A stretch of 64,000 nucleotides of DNA from DATMAM01 sp035559995 (GCA_035559995.1 DATMAM010000001.1:1-64000), one strand, 5' to 3'; numbered from the stretch's first letter, positions 44,120 through 51,917 are shown. Made by a program: numbers and translations. The notes: generated from the sequence alone by a model not told the origin.

Positions 44120-44686
44120 GTGGCAGGTAAAGACGCGCTGCTGATTATCGACGTGCAAAACGACTTTTGCCCGGGAGGCGCTCTTCCCGTCGCCGAGGGG
44201 GATCAAGTGGTTCCTGTGCTGAACCGGTATATCGACAAGTTTAGGGCGGCGAATCTGCCTATTTTGGCGACCAGAGATTGGCATCCGGAAAAAACCAAAC
44301 ATTTCAAAGCTTATGGGGGGCTTTGGCCGGTTCACTGCGTGCAGGGAACCCGAGGCGCGGAATTTCATCCGGAGCTGCGCCTGCCCAAAGACGCGATCAT
44401 CATTTCCGCCGGCATGAAAGCCGATGAAGAAGGATACTCGGGTTTCGAAGGGGTGGACGCGCGCGGCGAGAAGCTCGCCGACGTGCTGCGAGAACTGGGA
44501 GTGGAGCGCGTTTTTGTCGGCGGACTCGCAACGGATTACTGTGTCAGGCACACCGTGTTGGACGCGCTTAAGGAAGGGTTTCAGGTGGTTCTGATCGAGG
44601 AGGGCGTGCGCGGGGTAAACCTGAAGCCGGACGATTCGGCGCGTGCCATTCAAGAGATGATTCAGGCGGGCGCGACCAAGGCCTAG
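44120..44686 (+). CDS. pncA: nicotinamidase PncA
   Basis: This 188-residue isochorismatase-fold amidase converts nicotinamide to nicotinate for NAD salvage in the cytoplasm. The triad is present as Asp11 (IIDVQNDF), Lys100 (ISAGMKAD) and Cys141 (GLATDYCVRHT). Metal ligands Asp53, His55 (TRDWHP) and His72 (WPVHCVQ) also match the family. The start is GTG at 44120 with no strong ribosome site. It is co-directional with the CysQ-like gene 88 bases downstream and divergent from the HAD gene. Confidence 0.93.
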   Translation: MAGKDALLIIDVQNDFCPGGALPVAEGDQVVPVLNRYIDKFRAANLPILATRDWHPEKTKHFKAYGGLWPVHCVQGTRGAEFHPELRLPKDAIIISAGMKADEEGYSGFEGVDARGEKLADVLRELGVERVFVGGLATDYCVRHTVLDALKEGFQVVLIEEGVRGVNLKPDDSARAIQEMIQAGATKA

Positions 44687-44774
44687 CGTCTCTCATCGCG
44701 CAGGCGGTCTCCTAAAAACCGGCTGCGCCGGGTCAAAGTTCTCTCATACCGAAACACTCTCTGGAAGTAAGCGC

Positions 44775-45593
44775 GTGAACCAGCAGGGCGATTTTTTCGA
44801 AGAGGCCGAATTGGCGGAGCGCGCCGCGCGCGCCGCGGGAGCGGCGGTGATGGCTCTGTACGGCAAGGATTACCAGATCCGGGACAAGGGCCGGGGCAAT
44901 CCGGTTACCGCCGCCGATCTGGAGGCGAACCGGAGAATACGGGAGATATTGCTGCAGCGATTTCCGGACGACGGCTGGCTGTCGGAAGAAGACGTGGACA
45001 ACCCGAAGCGGCGCCAAGCCGCGCGGGTTTGGGTCGTCGACCCTATCGACGGCACAAAGGAGTTTATCGAAGGCGTGCCCCAGTTCGCCGTGTCGATCGG
45101 TTTGGTGGTCGCGGGCCGCCCGGTGGTCAGCGTCGTTTATAACCCGGCCACGGAGAGACTTTTTCGCGCCGTGCGCGGCCAAGGGGCCGCGGTGAACGGC
45201 AAAAGCATTCATGTCTCGTCGCGAAGCGAGGTCGACGGCAGCCTGTTGTTGGTTAGCCGCTCGGAGCCGCGGCGGAAGTTCGAAGTTTTCGCCGCCCGCT
45301 GCCGCATCGAGCCCGTCGGCAGCATCGCGTACCGGCTGGCGTTGATTGCGGAAGGCCGGGGCGACGCGACTTTGACTTTGCGCACGATCCGCGAGTGGGA
45401 CATTTGCGGCGGCGTCTTGATGGTCGAAGAAGCTGGCGGGATGGTCTTGGATGGGAGCGGCCGGCGCCTCGGCTTCAACCAGGAAACGGCATCGCATCGC
45501 GCCATCGTCGCCGCCAACCGGACGCTCGCGCCGGCGCTCCAGGCGATGCTGGCGCAAGCTCTCAAGCAAGAAGAGCAGAGAAAACGGTTTTGA
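44775..45593 (+). CDS. inositol monophosphatase family protein, CysQ-like 3'(2'),5'-bisphosphate nucleotidase
   Basis: This 272-residue Mg-dependent phosphatase has the metal-site motifs SEEDVDN (about residues 75-81), VWVVDPIDGTKEFIEG (about 90-105) and, near the C-terminus, REWDICGGVLMVEEAGG. DPIDGTKEF and the overall length favour CysQ, which clears adenosine bisphosphate left from sulfate assimilation. SuhB-type inositol phosphatases usually have DPLDGT. The start is GTG at 44775 after GGAAG. It is followed by a small zinc-ribbon gene after 2 bases, so the two are probably coupled. Confidence 0.88.
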   Translation: MNQQGDFFEEAELAERAARAAGAAVMALYGKDYQIRDKGRGNPVTAADLEANRRIREILLQRFPDDGWLSEEDVDNPKRRQAARVWVVDPIDGTKEFIEGVPQFAVSIGLVVAGRPVVSVVYNPATERLFRAVRGQGAAVNGKSIHVSSRSEVDGSLLLVSRSEPRRKFEVFAARCRIEPVGSIAYRLALIAEGRGDATLTLRTIREWDICGGVLMVEEAGGMVLDGSGRRLGFNQETASHRAIVAANRTLAPALQAMLAQALKQEEQRKRF

Positions 45594-45595
45594 CC

Positions 45596-45919
45596 ATGGC
45601 GCGCTGCGCATACTGCCGCGGGCGGGCGAAGCTTTGGTCGAGGATCTGCGCCGACTGCAAAAAGCTCCTCGCCAAATTCGAGGAGCTGAGAGGACGGGTC
45701 GGGTACGGCCAGTTCCTGGACGAACTCGAGCGAACCGGCGTGGCAAAGGAAAAGATCTTGTTGTTCCTCGAGGCCGATCCTGAAGGAAAGGGGAGCATCC
45801 AGGATCAGGTCACGGCGGAAATGGCGAGCGAACTGATGCGCGTGATGGGCCTCAAGGGCAAGCAGTCGCCCGAGGAGGTGAAGAAAATTCGCGAGTCGCT
45901 CGCGCGGCAACAACGCTGA
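45596..45919 (+). CDS. small protein with an N-terminal CxxC..CxxC zinc ribbon
   Basis: The 107-residue protein begins ARCAYCRGRAKLWSRICADC, giving two CxxC pairs spaced as in a treble-clef or ribbon zinc site. Charged helices follow, including LLAKFEELRGRVGYGQFLDELERTG and SPEEVKKIRESLARQQ. I do not recognise the family. Its position, 2 bases after the CysQ-like gene and 3 bases before the first Rieske gene, suggests co-translation. A longer open frame extending back to 45395 lies inside the CysQ-like gene and is a shadow. Confidence 0.65.
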   Translation: MARCAYCRGRAKLWSRICADCKKLLAKFEELRGRVGYGQFLDELERTGVAKEKILLFLEADPEGKGSIQDQVTAEMASELMRVMGLKGKQSPEEVKKIRESLARQQR

Positions 45920-45922
45920 CCC

Positions 45923-46411
45923 ATGTCGGGCGCGTCCCTGACTCTTTACGTCTCGATCTTTTTGCTGTGCCTGTACCTGATTGGGCTGGCGATGCGAAAA
46001 ATTCTCTTCCTGCGCGAAGCGGCGCGCATGCGCCGGGAGTCCCGAGGCGGAGCGCGCGTCGTCGCCACGGTAAACGAGCTGACGCCCGGCAGCGTCAAAA
46101 AGTTCCGCCTGATCTGCCGCAAACAGTGGGTCGACGGGTTTCTGATCAACTATGACGGCAGGCTTCACGCTTACGTCAACCGCTGCCGGCACATGACGAC
46201 CCCGCTCGATTTCGTGCGCAACCAGTTTTTCACCGAAGACGGCCGCCATCTCATTTGCCTGACGCACGGAGCGCTGTACGATCCCGAGTCCGGCGCCTGC
46301 ATCGAGGGCCCGTGCAAGGGGCTTTCGCTGTACCGGCTGCCGCTGGTGATCGATAAAGGGGAAGTGCTCGTCGGCTGTCCCGCGGGCGACCTGTCGTTCC
46401 TCGATGATTGA
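45923..46411 (+). CDS. membrane-anchored Rieske [2Fe-2S] protein
   Basis: The 162-residue protein has an N-terminal membrane helix (LYVSIFLLCLYLIGLAM, about residues 8-24) with a basic stretch after it. The cytoplasmic domain carries a Rieske site: C-R-H in NRCRHMTTPLDF and C-x2-H in LICLTHGALYDP. The 21 residues between the two pairs are longer than in ring-hydroxylating oxygenases. The end SGACIEGPCKG is typical of small stand-alone Rieske proteins. A role in electron transfer near the membrane is inferred. It overlaps the next Rieske gene by 8 bases. Confidence 0.88.
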   Translation: MSGASLTLYVSIFLLCLYLIGLAMRKILFLREAARMRRESRGGARVVATVNELTPGSVKKFRLICRKQWVDGFLINYDGRLHAYVNRCRHMTTPLDFVRNQFFTEDGRHLICLTHGALYDPESGACIEGPCKGLSLYRLPLVIDKGEVLVGCPAGDLSFLDD

Positions 46412-46775
46412 AGCCATGGCAGGCGGGGGCTTTCGCGTCATCGCCGGCGCGGAGGAGCTGGCAGACGGAACGACGAAAAAGTTCCAGCTGCGCTGCGGCG
46501 GGCGCGTGCTCGAGGGTATCCTCGTCAAGTACGCCGGCGCGCACTACGCGTACGTAAACCGCTGTTGTCACATGCCGATGCCGATGGACTGGGTCGAAAA
46601 CCGGTTTTTCACCGAGGACGGGCGCTACCTGATCTGCGCGACTCACGGCGCCGTTTACGAGCCGACAACGGGCGAATGCGTTTGGGGACCGTGCTGCGGC
46701 GGCATGCTCGAGGTCGTGCCGATCGCGGTTGCCAACGGCAAAGTTCTCGCTTACTGTCCCGAAGGGCGAGCGTGA
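46404..46775 (+). CDS. soluble Rieske [2Fe-2S] protein
   Basis: This 123-residue Rieske protein is homologous to the preceding gene but has no membrane helix. Cluster ligands are in NRCCHMPMPMDW and LICATHGAVYEP, again with a 21-residue gap, and the end TGECVWGPCCGG matches its neighbour. The start at 46404 (ATG) overlaps the upstream gene by 8 bases. The pair appears to be a tandem duplication in which one copy is anchored and one free. No terminal oxygenase or reductase gene is adjacent, so its partner is unknown. Confidence 0.88.
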   Translation: MIEAMAGGGFRVIAGAEELADGTTKKFQLRCGGRVLEGILVKYAGAHYAYVNRCCHMPMPMDWVENRFFTEDGRYLICATHGAVYEPTTGECVWGPCCGGMLEVVPIAVANGKVLAYCPEGRA

Positions 46776-46783
46776 GCGCGGCG

Positions 46784-47125
46784 ATGGAATGTATTTTTTG
46801 CGACATCGCGGCGGGGAGGAAAGGCGCGCGCATCGTTTACCAGGACGACCGCGTGGTTGGCTTTCACGACATCCGGCCGCGCGCCCCGACGCATCTTTTG
46901 CTGATCCCGCGCAAGCACATTGCGACGTTATTGGAATTGGAAAGCGGCGACGAGGAGCTGATCGGGCACATTTTTACGGTTGCCTCTTCGCTCGCGCGCG
47001 AGCAGCGAATTGCGGAAAAGGGCTTTCGCGTCGTCGTCAACTGCGGCGCCGACGCGGGGCAGAGCGTCTATCACATCCACTTCCATCTGATGGGCGGCCG
47101 CGCATTCGGCTGGCCGCCCGGTTAG
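46784..47125 (+). CDS. HIT family protein (nucleotide hydrolase/transferase)
   Basis: This 113-residue HIT protein has the N-terminal zinc-site pattern CIFCDIAAG, the helix-leading PTHLLLIPRKHI and the catalytic triad YHIHFHLMGGR. It is of the HINT/Ap4A-hydrolase-like group that hydrolyses AMP-linked substrates. A GTG at 46772, overlapping the Rieske stop codon and preceded by GAAGGGCGAG, would add four residues and is a fair alternative to the ATG at 46784. It is followed by gdh after 8 bases. Confidence 0.9.
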   Translation: MECIFCDIAAGRKGARIVYQDDRVVGFHDIRPRAPTHLLLIPRKHIATLLELESGDEELIGHIFTVASSLAREQRIAEKGFRVVVNCGADAGQSVYHIHFHLMGGRAFGWPPG

Positions 47126-47133
47126 AGGGCTCT

Positions 47134-48393
47134 ATGGCGACGCTGGAGTGGCACAGTCCGGCGAGCGAAATGGCCGTTCGCCAGTTCGATATCGCGGCGG
47201 AAAAGCTCGACCTGGACCGAAACGTTGCGGGGCGATTGCGCCGTCCCGAACGGGCGCTGATCGTGAGCGTGCCGACGCGGATGGACGATGGCCGCGTGCA
47301 CGTCTTTACCGGCTACCGCGTGCAGCACAACGACGTTTTGGGTCCGTTCAAGGGCGGCGTTCGCTATCACCCGGAGGTCAACCTCGGCGAGGTGTCGGCG
47401 CTCGCGATGTGGATGACCTGGAAGTGCTCGCTCGTCGGGCTGCCGCTCGGAGGGGCGAAAGGCGGCGTCGCGTGCGATCCGGCGAAATTGTCCCGCGCCG
47501 AATTGCAAAACATGACCCGCCGCTACACGGCGGAGATTTTGAACTTCATCGGGCCCGAGGTGGACGTTCCCGCTCCGGACATGGGCACGAACGAGCAGGT
47601 CATGGCCTGGATCATGGACACTTACAGCCAGCACAAGGGCTACGCGGTGCCGGAGATCGTGACCGGAAAGCCGATCGATATCGGCGGCACCTTGGGCCGC
47701 AAGGAAGCAACCGGGCGCGGCCTGGTATATACGATTCTGGAGGCGGCGCGCGAGCTGAACATGAACCTTTCGGGGTGCACGGCCGCCGTTCAAGGATTCG
47801 GCAACGTCGGCGCAGTCACGGCGCGCGAATTGGCGGCGCTCGGGGTGAAAGTCATCGCCGTTTCCGATCGTTCCGGTGGCTATTTCGACCCGCGCGGTCT
47901 GCCGATCGCCGAGTTGGAAGAATACGCGGGAAAGCACGGCACCCTGGAGGGCGTGGCGCGGGGCGAGCCGATCAGCAACGCGGAATTGCTCGAGCTGAAG
48001 TGCGATATTTTGATCCCCGCGGCGGTGGGCATGCAGATCACTGAAAAAAACGCCGGCCGGCTACGGTGCCGGATCCTGGCGGAGGGCGCCAACGGGCCGA
48101 CCACGGTCGAGGCGGATCGAATTTTGACCGAGAAGGAAGTGTTCGTCATTCCGGATATCCTGGCCAACGCGGGCGGGGTCATCGTGTCCTATTTCGAGTG
48201 GGTGCAGGACCTGCAAAACTTTTTCTGGACCGAAAGCGAGGTCAACGAGAAACTGCGGCAGATCCTCGTGCGCGCGTTTCACCAGGTCGTCGAGACGAGC
48301 AGGAGAGAAAAGGTCGACATGCGGCTCGCCGCTTTGATGATCGCCATCCAGCGCGTGGCCCGCTCCATGTTGTGGCGCGGCCTGTACGCCTGA
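47134..48393 (+). CDS. gdhA: glutamate dehydrogenase (Glu/Leu/Phe/Val dehydrogenase family)
   Basis: This 419-residue enzyme deaminates glutamate to 2-oxoglutarate or the reverse. The catalytic Lys region is PLGGAKGGV, preceded by PFKGGVRYHPEV. The catalytic Asp is in VPAPDMGTN and the nucleotide motif is VQGFGNVGAVTA. NVAGRLRRPERALIVSVP near the N-terminus matches the 420-residue NAD-type hexameric class of archaea and Bacillus (RocG/GudB) rather than the 450-residue NADPH enzyme. The ATG at 47134 follows TAGAGGG. It belongs to the run zinc ribbon - Rieske - Rieske - HIT - gdh - efp. Confidence 0.93.
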   Translation: MATLEWHSPASEMAVRQFDIAAEKLDLDRNVAGRLRRPERALIVSVPTRMDDGRVHVFTGYRVQHNDVLGPFKGGVRYHPEVNLGEVSALAMWMTWKCSLVGLPLGGAKGGVACDPAKLSRAELQNMTRRYTAEILNFIGPEVDVPAPDMGTNEQVMAWIMDTYSQHKGYAVPEIVTGKPIDIGGTLGRKEATGRGLVYTILEAARELNMNLSGCTAAVQGFGNVGAVTARELAALGVKVIAVSDRSGGYFDPRGLPIAELEEYAGKHGTLEGVARGEPISNAELLELKCDILIPAAVGMQITEKNAGRLRCRILAEGANGPTTVEADRILTEKEVFVIPDILANAGGVIVSYFEWVQDLQNFFWTESEVNEKLRQILVRAFHQVVETSRREKVDMRLAALMIAIQRVARSMLWRGLYA

Positions 48394-48426
48394 TAAATTG
48401 AAAAATAGGAGGGGCCAGGGACCGTT

Positions 48427-48987
48427 ATGATCAGCGCGACTCAACTCAGGGCAGGGATGATCATCGTGCACAACGGCGATCTGTACCGCGTGACGGCGGT
48501 CAAGCACATCACCCCCGGAAACAAGAGGGGATTTGTGCAGACCAAGATGAAAAATCTCAAGACGGGCTTGGGAACGGAAAACAAGTTTCGCTCCGAGGAC
48601 CGGATTGAAAACGCCGTCCTGGAGACCCGCTCGATGCAGTATCTCTATAGCGAGGGGAATCTTCACACCTTCATGGACACGGAAACTTACGATCAAATTA
48701 CGCTTGCTTCCGAGGATATCGGCGATCTGCTTTCCTACCTCCTGCCCAACCAGGTGGTGGAAATCGAATTTTTCGACGGAAAACCGGTCGGTATCAGCCC
48801 GCCCTCGACAGTAGAGCTACGGGTGATCGAAACCGAGCCCACGGTCAAGGGGGCGACCGCCGCGGCCTCTTACAAGCCCGCGCGGCTGGAAACCGGCGTC
48901 ATGATTCAAGTACCGCCGTTCATCCAGGTCGGGGACCGCGTGCGCGTCGACCCGTCCGACGGGAGCTACCTCGAGCGCGTCAAGTAG
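48427..48987 (+). CDS. efp: translation elongation factor P
   Basis: This 186-residue EF-P, which rescues ribosomes stalled on proline runs, has all three beta-barrel domains. The KOW-like N-terminal part, the S1-like middle (NLHTFMDTETYDQI) and the C-terminal domain (VIQVPPFIQVGDRVRVDPSDGSY-type ending) are intact. The tip loop reads TPGNKRGF. By alignment with Escherichia coli EF-P, the residue normally modified (Lys34) is Asn32 here, with Lys33 and Arg34 following. No EpmA, EpmB or EarP gene is present. Its ribosome site AGGAGG lies rather far upstream. It overlaps coaE by 8 bases tail to tail. Confidence 0.95.
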   Translation: MISATQLRAGMIIVHNGDLYRVTAVKHITPGNKRGFVQTKMKNLKTGLGTENKFRSEDRIENAVLETRSMQYLYSEGNLHTFMDTETYDQITLASEDIGDLLSYLLPNQVVEIEFFDGKPVGISPPSTVELRVIETEPTVKGATAAASYKPARLETGVMIQVPPFIQVGDRVRVDPSDGSYLERVK

Positions 48988-49591
48988 CCACCAGCGCGGG
49001 CCAAAGCGCGACCACTTTCTTTCTCAGTTCCGCGAGATCGCCGTTATTTTCGATGACGAAATCGGCGAGCTTGCGCTTCTCGTCGAGCGGCATTTGCGCC
49101 GCGAGGTGGCGCTCGACCTCCGCCGGCGTCAGGCGGTCCCTGCGGGCGAGCCGCGCGCGCTGGATTTCGGGCGCGCAAGCGACGAGGAGAACCGGCCGCA
49201 GCCAGTGATGGACGCCGTTTTCAAACAACAGCGGCGCCTCGTAAACGACGACGCGCGCGCCCTGATCGGCGAGCTCCTTTATCTTTTCGTGGACGCGGGC
49301 GCGGATATGCGGGTGGGTGATCGACTCGAGCCGCTTGCGCGCGGCGGTATCGGCGAAAACGATCCGGCGAAGCTTTTCGCGGTCGAGCTTGCCGTCCGGT
49401 CTGAGGACCCCGCGGCCAAACGCACGAACGATTTCACGCCAGGCTTCCTGCTGCGGCTCCACAATTTCGCGGGCGATCTGGTCGGCATCCAACACCGTCG
49501 CGCCAAGCTCGCGCAGCACCGCGGCGACGGCGCTCTTTCCGGTGGCGATGCCGCCTGTCAGGCCGATGAGCTTCACCTCCGTCGAACGCAC
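48980..49591 (-). CDS. coaE: dephospho-CoA kinase
   Basis: This 203-residue P-loop kinase catalyses the last step of coenzyme A synthesis. Its P-loop is TGGIATGKS (about residues 12-20). The substrate-binding segment is LDADQIAREIVEP, the lid includes RDRLTPAEVERHLAAQMP, and the C-terminus has DFVIENNGDLAELRKKV. The start is GTG at 49591. A nearer GTG before KLIGLTGG is possible because GGAG precedes it closely. It is convergent with efp. Confidence 0.93.
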   Translation of the reverse strand: MRSTEVKLIGLTGGIATGKSAVAAVLRELGATVLDADQIAREIVEPQQEAWREIVRAFGRGVLRPDGKLDREKLRRIVFADTAARKRLESITHPHIRARVHEKIKELADQGARVVVYEAPLLFENGVHHWLRPVLLVACAPEIQRARLARRDRLTPAEVERHLAAQMPLDEKRKLADFVIENNGDLAELRKKVVALWPALVAT

Positions 49592-49619
49592 CTATGGCAG
49601 AAAAGGAGCGGGGTTTCAA

Positions 49620-49648
49620 TTGGCGAGAGAACGCCCTTGTGGTATACT
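49620..49648 (+). promoter_or_regulatory. strong predicted promoter giving a near-leaderless response-regulator mRNA
   Basis: TTGGCG at 49620-49625 and TATACT at 49643-49648 are 17 bases apart, close to the sigma70 consensus. The ATG at 49658 is only 9 bases beyond the -10 box, so transcription should start within 0-3 bases of it. No ribosome site lies in that space. Confidence 0.55.
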
Positions 49649-49657
49649 CGGCGGACC

Positions 49658-50038
49658 ATGGCAAAGAAGATTCTCCTGGTCGAGGACAATCCGGCAACGG
49701 TGGACGTGATTCAGAAGGAGCTTGAGTTCCTCGGTTATGAATCGATCGTCGCCAAGGACGGCGTGGAGGCCGTCGAGATGGCGCTGTCGCAGCTGCCCGA
49801 CTTGATCATCATGGATATCTCGCTTCCCAAGCTCGACGGCCTTAAAGCGACCTCAATGATCCGCGCCAATCCAAAAATACAATCGATCCCCATCCTCGCG
49901 GCGACGGCGCGGGCGCTCCCCGGCGACCGCGAAAAGTGCCTGCAAGGCGGCTGCGACGATTACATCGCCAAGCCCTTCACGCACCGGCAGTTGGGCGCCG
50001 CGATCGAAAAACTCCTGGCGAAGGTATCCCCCGCCTGA
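49658..50038 (+). CDS. single-domain response regulator (DivK/CheY-like)
   Basis: The 126-residue protein is a lone receiver domain. The acidic pocket is Glu9-Asp10, the phosphoacceptor Asp53 is in LIIMDISLPKLDG, the conserved Thr/Ser switch is in AATARALPGD and the Lys is in YIAKPF. There is no output domain, so it would work by protein-protein contact, as DivK does. No histidine kinase is adjacent. It is preceded by a near-consensus promoter without a leader. The glutaredoxin gene starts 22 bases downstream and may share the transcript. Confidence 0.93.
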   Translation: MAKKILLVEDNPATVDVIQKELEFLGYESIVAKDGVEAVEMALSQLPDLIIMDISLPKLDGLKATSMIRANPKIQSIPILAATARALPGDREKCLQGGCDDYIAKPFTHRQLGAAIEKLLAKVSPA

Positions 50039-50060
50039 CCGCTTTTGCGCTTCGGCAATC

Positions 50061-50321
50061 ATGGCGCGCGTGGTCATTTATACCAAAAGCTATTGCTCTT
50101 TTTGCCGCGCGGCAAAGGCCTTGCTTCGCTCCAAGGGAATCGACTTCCAGGAAACCGACATTACGGACGAGACGGCGCTGCAGGAAAAAGTTCGCCAGCT
50201 CTCGGGACAAACCACGGTGCCGCAGATTTTCATCGACGGGCGACCGATCGGCGGTTACGAGGAGTTGCGGCGGCTCGACGCCACGCGCGAGTTGGATCGC
50301 CTGCTCGGTTTGTCGAAGTAG
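50061..50321 (+). CDS. grxC: glutaredoxin (GrxC-type)
   Basis: This 86-residue dithiol glutaredoxin would reduce disulfides or remove glutathione in the cytoplasm. The active site CSFC is at about residues 12-15. The glutathione-binding TVPQIFIDGRPIGGYEEL is at about 56-73, and the C-terminal helix ends LLGLSK. Length and motifs match bacterial GrxC. It lies 22 bases after the response regulator and is followed on the opposite strand by tRNA-Cys. Confidence 0.93.
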   Translation: MARVVIYTKSYCSFCRAAKALLRSKGIDFQETDITDETALQEKVRQLSGQTTVPQIFIDGRPIGGYEELRRLDATRELDRLLGLSK

Positions 50322-50357
50322 CCTGGCGTGGCGCCAGCGGGATGCCCGCTCGGGATT

Positions 50358-50433
50358 TGGAGGCGGCGAGCGGATTCGAACCGCTGCATCGAGGTTTTGC
50401 AGACCTCTCCCTTAACCACTTGGGTACGCCGCC
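50358..50433 (-). tRNA. tRNA-Cys (anticodon GCA), CCA encoded
   Basis: The minus strand folds into a 76-base tRNA. The acceptor stem is GGCGGCG/CGCCGCC, the D arm CCC...GGG with AAGTGGTTAA, and the anticodon arm GAGGT-CTGCAAA-ACCTC with anticodon GCA. The variable loop has five bases and the T arm is AGCGG-TTCGAAT-CCGCT. The discriminator base is U, as expected for tRNA-Cys, and CCA is encoded (50358-50360). All stems pair without mismatch. It lies between grxC and the ferredoxin fusion gene, which are on the other strand. Confidence 0.96.
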
Positions 50434-50526
50434 CCGTCCGATGTCTAGCACGCCCGCTCGCGCGCTTTCAAGTTTGACAAAGATTCGCGGAGAAAGTAAG
50501 CGTAAGGAAAAAGCAGAGGGACATTT

Positions 50527-51903
50527 ATGGCGACGATGATCACCTCGGACTGCATCAACTGCGGCGCGTGCGAGCCTGAATGCCCCAACAACGCGATCAG
50601 CCAGGGCGAAGGGATCTACGTGATCGATCCGCTCCTGTGCACGGAATGCGTTGGCTTTCACGATTATGAAGCCTGCGCGGCCGTATGCCCGGTCGATTGC
50701 TGCGTGACCGACCCGAACAACGTCGAAACCGAGGCCGCTTTGATTGCCCGGGCGCGGGCGCTTCACCCTGAGGTCCAGTTTCCCGAAGACGGTTTTGAAT
50801 CGCGTTTTCGCAAAAGCGCGCCCAAAGAAACTTCACAGCCGGCGGCCGCCAAAGCGCCGCCCGCCGCGGAACAAGCAAGGGCTCCCGCGGAAAAAGCGCC
50901 GCCCCGGCCGGCCAGCGCCCCGGCTGCCGCGGCGAAACCCGCGCCGGCGAAAACCGAAGAGCCGGCTGCCAGGCCGGCGGTTGCCGCTCCCAAGGCTCCT
51001 CGGGTCGTCAAGGAATTTCCCGGCCAGCTTCCGGTCGCGTTTGACGAGCTAATGACGCGGGCGGTTAAAACCAAGCCGACCCATTGCCTGGCCGACCTGC
51101 TCATCGTGGTGATGCAGCCCGTCCTCGGCGCTCTGCCGGATCAAAAGAAGCGCGCGCTGGAGAGCGCGGTGGGAAATTCACGCGTCTTTAGCCGCGCCGC
51201 CGCGAGCGGCCTGAATTTGCTCCTCAATTTTTTTCTCTACGCGTTCGCCTTCATGGCCCTCGCCGTCGGCTTGCACGGCGTCGACATCCTTTTCGACCAG
51301 AAGATCAACGGCTTCATCTTGCTGGGGGTGCTGATCGCTTTTGCCGAGAGCGTCTATCGCCTGAGAGACGGAATCTTTAAGGCCAAGCAACCGGGCGAGA
51401 TGAGCTTTGCCGCCGCCTTCTACGGTTTTGCGCTCACGGGGCTCGCCAATGTCCTGATCGGCAAAAGGCGGCCCGTGCTGCGCCGGCCGCCGATCCCTGT
51501 GGATGGCTTTTACGACGGCGCCTTTGTCGAGAAGCTCGAACGGGAGAGGCGCTACGGCAACGTGTACTCGCTTCAGGATCTCGGCGATTCGTATTATCTG
51601 CAAGTGGAATTTCCCAAGCGGGTGCCGCAGATCGGCCCGCCGATCAACGAGAAACTTCCCGAGGAAATGCCCGACTACGACTATGAGCTGCTGCTCAAGA
51701 ACGGCACTTTCATCGTCAAGGGAAGGTGCACGGACGAAAGAATACGAAGGGTTTCGTCGAGTTTGGGCGCGTTTCCGCCGGAGTTCACAACCGTCATCAA
51801 CCTCAAGGAAAAGGTCTCCGGATTTTCCCATCGTTACGAGAACAAGCTGCTAGAGGTTCTGCTGGTCAAAGATAAAAGCGGCTCGCAAGGCAATCGCTTT
51901 TAG
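50527..51903 (+). CDS. dicluster ferredoxin fused to a membrane domain and an Hsp20-like C-terminal domain
   Basis: The 458-residue protein has four parts. Residues 1-80 are a two-[4Fe-4S] ferredoxin of the Allochromatium/YfhL type: Cys9, 12, 15, 19 and Cys38, 41, 50, 54, with the characteristic eight-residue insert between Cys41 and Cys50. Residues about 97-162 are an Ala/Pro/Lys-rich linker. About 225-315 contain two or three hydrophobic helices (LLLNFFLYAFAFMALAVGL, GFILLGVLIAFAESVY). About 335-458 look like an alpha-crystallin/Hsp20 beta sandwich: YYLQVEFPKRVP, NGTFIVKGR, FPPEFTTVINLKEKV and LLEVLLVK. The ferredoxin call is firm; the Hsp20 likeness is by pattern only. I know of no described protein with this layout. 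It precedes rimI by 14 bases. Confidence 0.8.
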   Translation: MATMITSDCINCGACEPECPNNAISQGEGIYVIDPLLCTECVGFHDYEACAAVCPVDCCVTDPNNVETEAALIARARALHPEVQFPEDGFESRFRKSAPKETSQPAAAKAPPAAEQARAPAEKAPPRPASAPAAAAKPAPAKTEEPAARPAVAAPKAPRVVKEFPGQLPVAFDELMTRAVKTKPTHCLADLLIVVMQPVLGALPDQKKRALESAVGNSRVFSRAAASGLNLLLNFFLYAFAFMALAVGLHGVDILFDQKINGFILLGVLIAFAESVYRLRDGIFKAKQPGEMSFAAAFYGFALTGLANVLIGKRRPVLRRPPIPVDGFYDGAFVEKLERERRYGNVYSLQDLGDSYYLQVEFPKRVPQIGPPINEKLPEEMPDYDYELLLKNGTFIVKGRCTDERIRRVSSSLGAFPPEFTTVINLKEKVSGFSHRYENKLLEVLLVKDKSGSQGNRF

Positions 51904-51917
51904 CCTCGGCGCGCGAC

